Positions 15,668 to 20,268 of a stretch of DNA of 20,268 nt are shown one piece after another. The stretch's first letter is position 1. Each line of letters opens with the position of its first letter. The translations under genes and the position numbers were made by a program. The DNA lies in the IMG/VR virus record IMGVR_UViG_3300031687_000133, positions 1-20,268 of that record; one strand, 5' to 3'. Below the pieces are notes generated by a model, which saw only the letters and a list, made by a program, of their open reading frames with translations, did not search any database and was not told the origin of the DNA. This stretch comes from a virus.

Positions 15668-16456
15668 TTACTCTATACCATTAACAGCTGATGCAGCTGG
15701 AGTATCTTCTCCCTTCAAGTTTACTTGGTTCACTTGCCATACATCAAAAGATGATGCCATAGCTGGTGTAACACCATTTATTGTATTAGCATAACTACTT
15801 ATTTCATATACCAATGTTAATTTAGGCATAAACCCTCCTGAAGTAAAAAAGTATATACCGTTACGAGCATCAAGACTTGATGATGGGCTAGTTTCACTAT
15901 AATCATAATTATAATTAACTAAAGCTACATTTAATTTTTTAGGACTTGATGAATTGTTTATTTTATTTATACCAGTTGCATTTAATTGAAAGTCGTTTTC
16001 TCCTGAATTTTGTGTACCTGAATTCCAAGCGAAGATAGTATCAGACCCTCTAATTGTATCTGAAAATTGATTTTCAAAAGCTGCTGTATCATAATCACCT
16101 GTAGTCAAAGCACTACCTCCATTTGTTCCAAAAGCTCCATTAGATTCAGTCATTACTACTGAATTTACACCAGCGTTAGAAACACCATTAACTGTAAAAG
16201 TTCCTGCACTTACTACTGCTCCAGCTGGTAAAGAACTACAATCAAAATAAAAGAATGATCTTGAGCAATTAAAAGAAGTATTACCACCTCTATCAGTAGC
16301 TCTTCTTGCACGAACAGGTGTTGATTGAGTAACACTTGAACTTACAGTAGTTCCTGAACTTGCATTAATTACATCATCCCAGTCTTCTGATGCGCCACCG
16401 TTTTTTACTATTGACCCTTGTCTGTTTGATGTTACGTTTATAGTTATTTCAGCCAT
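15668..16456 (-). CDS. Beta-sandwich (DNRLRE-like) structural protein
   Basis: The product has 262 residues, rich in Ser, Asn, Gly and Thr. Residues 67-87 (SFFYFDCSSLPAGAVVSAGT and following F) match the core of DNRLRE-type and related carbohydrate-binding beta-sandwich domains, whose pattern is an aromatic-rich strand, D-x-S-x-LP-x-GA and a second strand. The remainder alternates short strands with Ser/Asn/Gly loops up to LTLVYEISSY at about 215. A short tail follows (INGVTPAMASSFDVWQVNQV). There is no signal peptide. Next to a long fibre and a methyltransferase, it is probably exposed on the virion and may bind glycans, but no catalytic residues are recognisable. Some marine phages carry such proteins in their fibre clusters. 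Confidence 0.5.
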   Translation of the reverse strand: MAEITINVTSNRQGSIVKNGGASEDWDDVINASSGTTVSSSVTQSTPVRARRATDRGGNTSFNCSRSFFYFDCSSLPAGAVVSAGTFTVNGVSNAGVNSVVMTESNGAFGTNGGSALTTGDYDTAAFENQFSDTIRGSDTIFAWNSGTQNSGENDFQLNATGINKINNSSSPKKLNVALVNYNYDYSETSPSSSLDARNGIYFFTSGGFMPKLTLVYEISSYANTINGVTPAMASSFDVWQVNQVNLKGEDTPAASAVNGIE

Positions 16457-16458
16457 TG

Positions 16459-17025
16459 TTAATATTGTTTTTTTGGTAAATAATATTCTGTATGATTGAA
16501 ATACAAATTAGAGTCTGGAGTTACTGGTATAACTTCGTAACTATCAGCTTCTATTTTTAATTGATTATCTTCTGTAAGATAACTATTCCACCAAGTAGCT
16601 AGCCCATTTTTTTTCATTAAATAAGGCATTACTTGTTTTAAATGTTTTGCGTTTTCATCACCCCATGTATCGTAAAATATCCCATCATATGTTAGTAAAT
16701 GATTTCTTACTTGATACCAATCTCCTAAAACAATATTTACCTTAGGTTTATTTTCTGCCCATGCTAAAGCTTTGTTATATATTTCTGGATGGTACTCTAC
16801 AATTGTATGTGAATTAATATTATTAGCTTGTATAAAATCTGCGCTAATTCCCATTCCAAAACCTATTTCTAAAATATCTCCTCCTTTAGAACAAATATAG
16901 TCAGCATGAGCTTTCATAATTGTTTGTTCCCAATCCATCATTATATAATGAGTTTCTTCTGTTTCTTGGTCTATATAATATATAGAATTTTCAGTAAATG
17001 TAAGATTACGATTTATAAATTCCAT
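16459..17025 (-). CDS. SAM-dependent methyltransferase, guanidinoacetate N-methyltransferase-like
   Basis: The product has 188 residues. The SAM-binding motif is GGDILEIGFGMGISADFIQ (about 48-66), followed by the motif II acid in TIVEYHPEIY (E77) and GDWYQV (101-106). DGIFYDTWGDE (114-124) has D119 where guanidinoacetate methyltransferase has its guanidino-binding aspartate, and MDWEQTIMKAHADY has E33 where the enzyme has its second substrate acid. The central fold therefore follows the GAMT/RMT2 family closely; by comparison with human GAMT, the N-terminal cap before the WE motif is shorter, as is the C-terminus. The physiological substrate is not known: guanidinoacetate, an arginine side chain or another guanidine is possible. 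It lies between the long fibre and a beta-sandwich protein and is likely co-transcribed with late genes. SAM-methyltransferase assignment is firm, GAMT-like affinity likely. Confidence 0.85.
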   Translation of the reverse strand: MEFINRNLTFTENSIYYIDQETEETHYIMMDWEQTIMKAHADYICSKGGDILEIGFGMGISADFIQANNINSHTIVEYHPEIYNKALAWAENKPKVNIVLGDWYQVRNHLLTYDGIFYDTWGDENAKHLKQVMPYLMKKNGLATWWNSYLTEDNQLKIEADSYEVIPVTPDSNLYFNHTEYYLPKKQY

Positions 17026-17035
17026 TATTTATATT

Positions 17036-20000
17036 TTATGGATTTGCTATTACAACCCAAGTCTTATCTGGGTCAAAATAAAATATTGTACTACTGTATG
17101 CATATCCAACTATTCTTGCATATCCAGATGTAGGGACTGTTGTTGTTATGTTTCCACTTGTCGTTAAGTATGCAGCTATACCGTTACTTGTAACTGATTG
17201 CGCTCCATTAACTAAACCTTGAACAATCATTCCAACAGAACCTGATGTTCCAGTTCCTTTAGCCATAGCTATTAATCTATTATAAGCATTAGTTGGCGTT
17301 GCAAGTGTCCATCCACTTCCTGTCCAGTAATATATTTTACCACCTGTCACTGAAGAACCTCCAGTAAATAATGTAAATCCATTACCATTGTTATTTGCTA
17401 AACCTACATCTAATCCTATAGGCTTAAATGTAATTATTCCTGAGTCTTTTATAGTGGCTACAGCAACCTCTCCTCCTACACCAGCTACAGAAGTATTTGC
17501 TCTTAAATCAATTTCCCCATTAGCTGCTCTGTTTTGAAGAACTACTCTATTTGAGTTTTCAAAAGTTAAAGCTGTTTTATATCCTCCTGAAGTGTCTTTA
17601 TATAATATTCCGTCTCCTGCTCCACCAGATGTAGCATTAAAACGTATATTATTATCCCCCATGTCAATATTACCAGTCATTGTACCACCTGCTAGTGGTA
17701 AAAAACTTGCTTGTGCTGAAGTAATATAATTTGAATCATTAGTCCATTGACTAATATTACCTGACTTGTTAGTAAAAGTTTCTGTACTACTTGGAGTTGT
17801 AGTTCCTTGTGGATTAGAAAATGAAGTAGTAAGTGTACTACCGCTTTGCTGTGATAATGTTAATGTTATAGTTGATGATCCTGAATCAGAAAATCCTGTT
17901 ATACTTCTTGTGTAACCAGTTTCCCATTGTACTGAATTAGTAGCTCCGTTGGCACTTTGTATATTTCCATCAACAAATAATGTTCCATCTATTACTAATT
18001 CCGAACCATCCCATGTAAGGTCTGCATCACCTTCTAAGGAAGATGTGCCTGTCCAAATAGCTAACCTATTATTAACTCCTGATCCAGTAACTGAACCACT
18101 ACCAGTACCTGCTCCTATAAGTGATCTGATTTCTGCTGCTGTTACACCTGAAGCTAATGTTGGTGAACCTCCTCCACTAAATATCCCTGGTTCTGCAAAA
18201 GATGTAAAACCTGAAGGGTTAGTATTGTTATATGGAGTAAATCCTAATGCACCTGTTACATTAGCACTTGATAAAGACAATGAGCCTCCTAATGTTAAAT
18301 CTCCTGTACCTGTTACTGTTCCTGTTAATGTAAGTCCACTTACCGTTCCTGTTCCACTTACTGACGTTACACCTGCGCTTGAACTTGTTCCTGCTCCAAT
18401 TAAATTTCTAACTTCTACAGCTGAAATATTTGAGTTTAATGATGGTGTAGAACCATTTGATAATATTGCTGGTGTACCTGAATCTGTGACCTTACCATTA
18501 TTAGTTACAATATTTGCAGCTTGAGTAGATGTAATACCAACCTTCCCATTGTTAGTTGTAATGTTAGATGCTTGAGTACTTGTTATTCCTACTTTAGCAT
18601 TGTTAGTTGTAATGTTTGAAGCTTGAGTACTTGTAATACCTACCTTGGCAGTATTTGCAGTTATAGCTGATGCTTGACCTCCACTAATCGTTGTAGTATT
18701 TCCAGCCATTGCTGTAGTAGAAGTTGTTCCAATAACTAAATTAGAAGTACCACTACCTGTTCCTGCGCCAATTAAATTCCTTACTTCTACAGCACTTATA
18801 TTAGTATTTAAACTCGGTGTAGAACCATTACTTAGTATAGCTGGAGTACCTGTATCATTTACAACTCCTAAATTACTTCTTGCTCCTGAAGCTGTGCTTG
18901 AACCTGTTCCTCCGTTAACAACAGCCAAGTCTGTTCCAGACCAATCTGAATTACTAATAGAAAGTGAACCTCCTAATGTTAAATTACCACTACTTGTTAC
19001 AGTACCTGAAAGAGTAATTCCATTAACAGAGCCTGTAGTTCCAACACTCGTTACAGTTCCTTGTGGAATGCTAAAGCTTGTAGTTAAAGTACCACCGTCT
19101 TGTTGTGTTAATGTAAGTGTTTTAGAACTAGAACCTGAATTACCAAATCCTGTTACCATATTATCATATGCAGAATTTGATTCTAATGAACTACCTCCTG
19201 ACCAAGTTACTGTACCACCAACAGTTAAAGCATTTGAACCTCCATTAAATGTTAATCCTGCATCACTTGTTATATTCGAATTACTATTCCAAAATGCTAC
19301 TCTAGTACTTGAACCAGAACCTGTAACATTTCCTACTTGTGAATTATCTATTTTTGTCCACGTTGTATTAGCAAATACTGCCCAATCTCCTATTGCCCAA
19401 TCTGTTATTCCATCTAAGTTTGTGCTACCAGCAACTGATACTATATAGTAATCACCTGACGTTCCAACACCACTTGATAAAGAAGGACTGTTTGTAGAAG
19501 CATTCCATGTGCCTTCAAACTGTAATACTCCTGTAAGAGCTGAGTTTATAGCTGTTTGTATTTGCGCTCCTGTAGCTAAATTAGATGACGAACTATTTAC
19601 AGTTCCTACAATTGCATTTATAACTGGAGTAGTTCCTCCAGATGAACTTATTCTATTTGCAGTTCCACCTACAGATGTAACTCCAGAACTTGAGCTTGTT
19701 CCTGCGCCAATTAACGTACGCATTTCTAAAGCACTTATATTAGTATTTAAACTTGGAGCAGAACCATTTGATAATACCGCAGGTAAACCTGTATCTGTAA
19801 CCTTAGCATTGTTTGTTGTTATATTACTTGCTTGAGTACTGGAAATTCCTACCTTGGCATTGTTTGTTGTTATATTACTCGCTTGCGTACCAGTAATAGT
19901 TGTTGTATTACCAGCTTTCGCTGTAGTTGAAGTTGTCCCAATAACTAAACTTGATGTACCTGCTCCTATAAGTGATCTTACTTCAGAACCTGAAATACCG

Positions 20001-20268
20001 CTATTTAAACTTGGTGTTGAACCGTTAGATAATATAGCTGGAACACCTTGTAAAGAAGCTGAAGTTATATATCCAGCACCATTTGTTATTTGGTTATTAT
20101 TAATAGCAAAAGTTACTGCACCAAGTCCTTGTCTGTTTAAGGTTACTGTTCCTCCTGATATACTTCCACTTGTTACATAATTATTTGTATTGGTATCTGT
20201 AGAAGTTATAGTTAAAACATCTCCAACAACAGAAGTAGAAACATTAGTTCCACCTAAAATTGATAAAG
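17036..20268 (-). CDS. Long repetitive tail/head fibre protein (N-terminus missing)
   Basis: The frame is open from the window edge to the TAA at 17036, giving 1076 residues; the true start is outside. An ATG at 19723 is internal, since upstream codons continue the same repeat (SNGSAPSLNTNISALEMRTL). The protein is Gly/Ser/Thr-rich. A module like SNGSTPSLNTNISAVEVRNL ending in IGAGT occurs five times, and a 17-residue unit (KVGITSTQASNITTNNA) occurs in tandem. VVNGGTGSSTASGARSNLGV resembles the phage fibre repeat of PF03406. The C-terminal part (KPIGLDVGLANNNGNGFTLF, GGKIYYWTGSGWTLATPTNA, ending YFDPDKTWVVIANP) looks like a compact trimer-capping domain. It is probably a shaft of beta-structured repeats ending in a host-contact head. 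It ends ten bases before the methyltransferase gene. Confidence 0.85.
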   Translation of the reverse strand, partial: LSILGGTNVSTSVVGDVLTITSTDTNTNNYVTSGSISGGTVTLNRQGLGAVTFAINNNQITNGAGYITSASLQGVPAILSNGSTPSLNSGISGSEVRSLIGAGTSSLVIGTTSTTAKAGNTTTITGTQASNITTNNAKVGISSTQASNITTNNAKVTDTGLPAVLSNGSAPSLNTNISALEMRTLIGAGTSSSSGVTSVGGTANRISSSGGTTPVINAIVGTVNSSSSNLATGAQIQTAINSALTGVLQFEGTWNASTNSPSLSSGVGTSGDYYIVSVAGSTNLDGITDWAIGDWAVFANTTWTKIDNSQVGNVTGSGSSTRVAFWNSNSNITSDAGLTFNGGSNALTVGGTVTWSGGSSLESNSAYDNMVTGFGNSGSSSKTLTLTQQDGGTLTTSFSIPQGTVTSVGTTGSVNGITLSGTVTSSGNLTLGGSLSISNSDWSGTDLAVVNGGTGSSTASGARSNLGVVNDTGTPAILSNGSTPSLNTNISAVEVRNLIGAGTGSGTSNLVIGTTSTTAMAGNTTTISGGQASAITANTAKVGITSTQASNITTNNAKVGITSTQASNITTNNGKVGITSTQAANIVTNNGKVTDSGTPAILSNGSTPSLNSNISAVEVRNLIGAGTSSSAGVTSVSGTGTVSGLTLTGTVTGTGDLTLGGSLSLSSANVTGALGFTPYNNTNPSGFTSFAEPGIFSGGGSPTLASGVTAAEIRSLIGAGTGSGSVTGSGVNNRLAIWTGTSSLEGDADLTWDGSELVIDGTLFVDGNIQSANGATNSVQWETGYTRSITGFSDSGSSTITLTLSQQSGSTLTTSFSNPQGTTTPSSTETFTNKSGNISQWTNDSNYITSAQASFLPLAGGTMTGNIDMGDNNIRFNATSGGAGDGILYKDTSGGYKTALTFENSNRVVLQNRAANGEIDLRANTSVAGVGGEVAVATIKDSGIITFKPIGLDVGLANNNGNGFTLFTGGSSVTGGKIYYWTGSGWTLATPTNAYNRLIAMAKGTGTSGSVGMIVQGLVNGAQSVTSNGIAAYLTTSGNITTTVPTSGYARIVGYAYSSTIFYFDPDKTWVVIANP
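18491..18660 (-). repeat. 51-bp tandem coding repeats in the fibre gene
   Basis: Three to four units of 51 bases (17 codons) are recognisable by the recurring CATTGTTAGTTGTAAT and CTTGAGTA strings on the plus strand. Units are in frame and differ mostly at synonymous sites, indicating selection on the protein repeat and scope for recombination. Confidence 0.85.
19803..19905 (-). repeat. Second block of 51-bp tandem repeats in the fibre gene
   Basis: Two units 51 bases apart (GCATTGTTTGTTGTTATATT on the plus strand at 19806 and 19857) encode the same 17-residue motif as the block at 18491-18660, about 1.2 kb away. The stretch between the blocks carries copies of the larger IGAGT module, so the fibre has likely grown by duplication. 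Confidence 0.8.

Noticed and set aside
18491-18660. Regular repeats as a CRISPR array
   Set aside because: Units are directly abutting, 51 bases long and in frame with a coding sequence; there are no spacers.
19721-19723. ATG as start of the fibre gene
   Set aside because: Codons upstream stay open to the window edge and encode the same repeated module; the ATG replaces a Val within it.
17949-20180. Several plus-strand open frames rich in Pro and Val opposite the fibre gene
   Set aside because: They are the complement of Gly/Ser/Thr repeat codons, show no start context or family features, and the minus frame is continuous.

Overview
This window is an AT-rich stretch of a tailed-phage (Caudoviricetes) genome. 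It is almost certainly the packaging and virion-structure module of a podovirus-like phage of a Bacteroidota host. I read 18 protein genes, all on the minus strand and packed nearly end to end, with no gap above 100 bases. There are no tRNAs, integrase, transposase, CRISPR array or plus-strand genes. Two genes run off the window: a fibre gene at the right edge (no 5' end) and a large tail-hub protein at the left edge (no 3' end).

In transcription order (right to left): a long repetitive fibre (20268-17036); a guanidinoacetate-methyltransferase-like enzyme (17025-16459); a beta-rich DNRLRE-like protein (16456-15668); a small helical protein (15617-15312); a short fibre-like protein (15311-14787); a small unknown (14785-14561); a protein with two GroES-like domains (14561-13989); a small helical protein in the terminase-small-subunit position (13999-13724); large terminase (13746-11506); portal (11505-9070); acidic scaffold candidate (9029-7920); major capsid protein (7892-6459) followed by a terminator; three capsid-associated candidates (6389-5640, 5592-5221, 5196-4450) followed by a second terminator; then two ring/connector proteins (4361-3384, 3382-2459) and a muzzle/stabilisation-like protein (2457-1).

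The order TerL, portal, MCP, auxiliary proteins, rings, muzzle, together with the protein lengths and several motifs recalled from family knowledge, resembles the structural module of crAss-like phages (Crassvirales) and marine relatives. That is an inference and needs a profile search. Host assignment to Bacteroidota rests on three gaps carrying the -7 type element TATCTTTG (consensus TAnnTTTG) and on start codons preceded by A/T-rich leaders instead of Shine-Dalgarno sequences. All genes read through with the standard code; of 17 visible stops, 16 are TAA and one is TAG.

The products would act together: TerS/TerL and portal package DNA; scaffold and MCP build the shell, perhaps assisted by the GroES-like protein; auxiliary proteins decorate it; ring proteins and the muzzle form the neck and short tail; fibre-type proteins contact the host. 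The methyltransferase is the one clear enzyme that does not fit assembly. I see no obvious complete new system; the strongest leads are the GAMT-like enzyme, the tandem GroES-like protein, a beta-domain shared among virion proteins, and terminators dividing the late operon.
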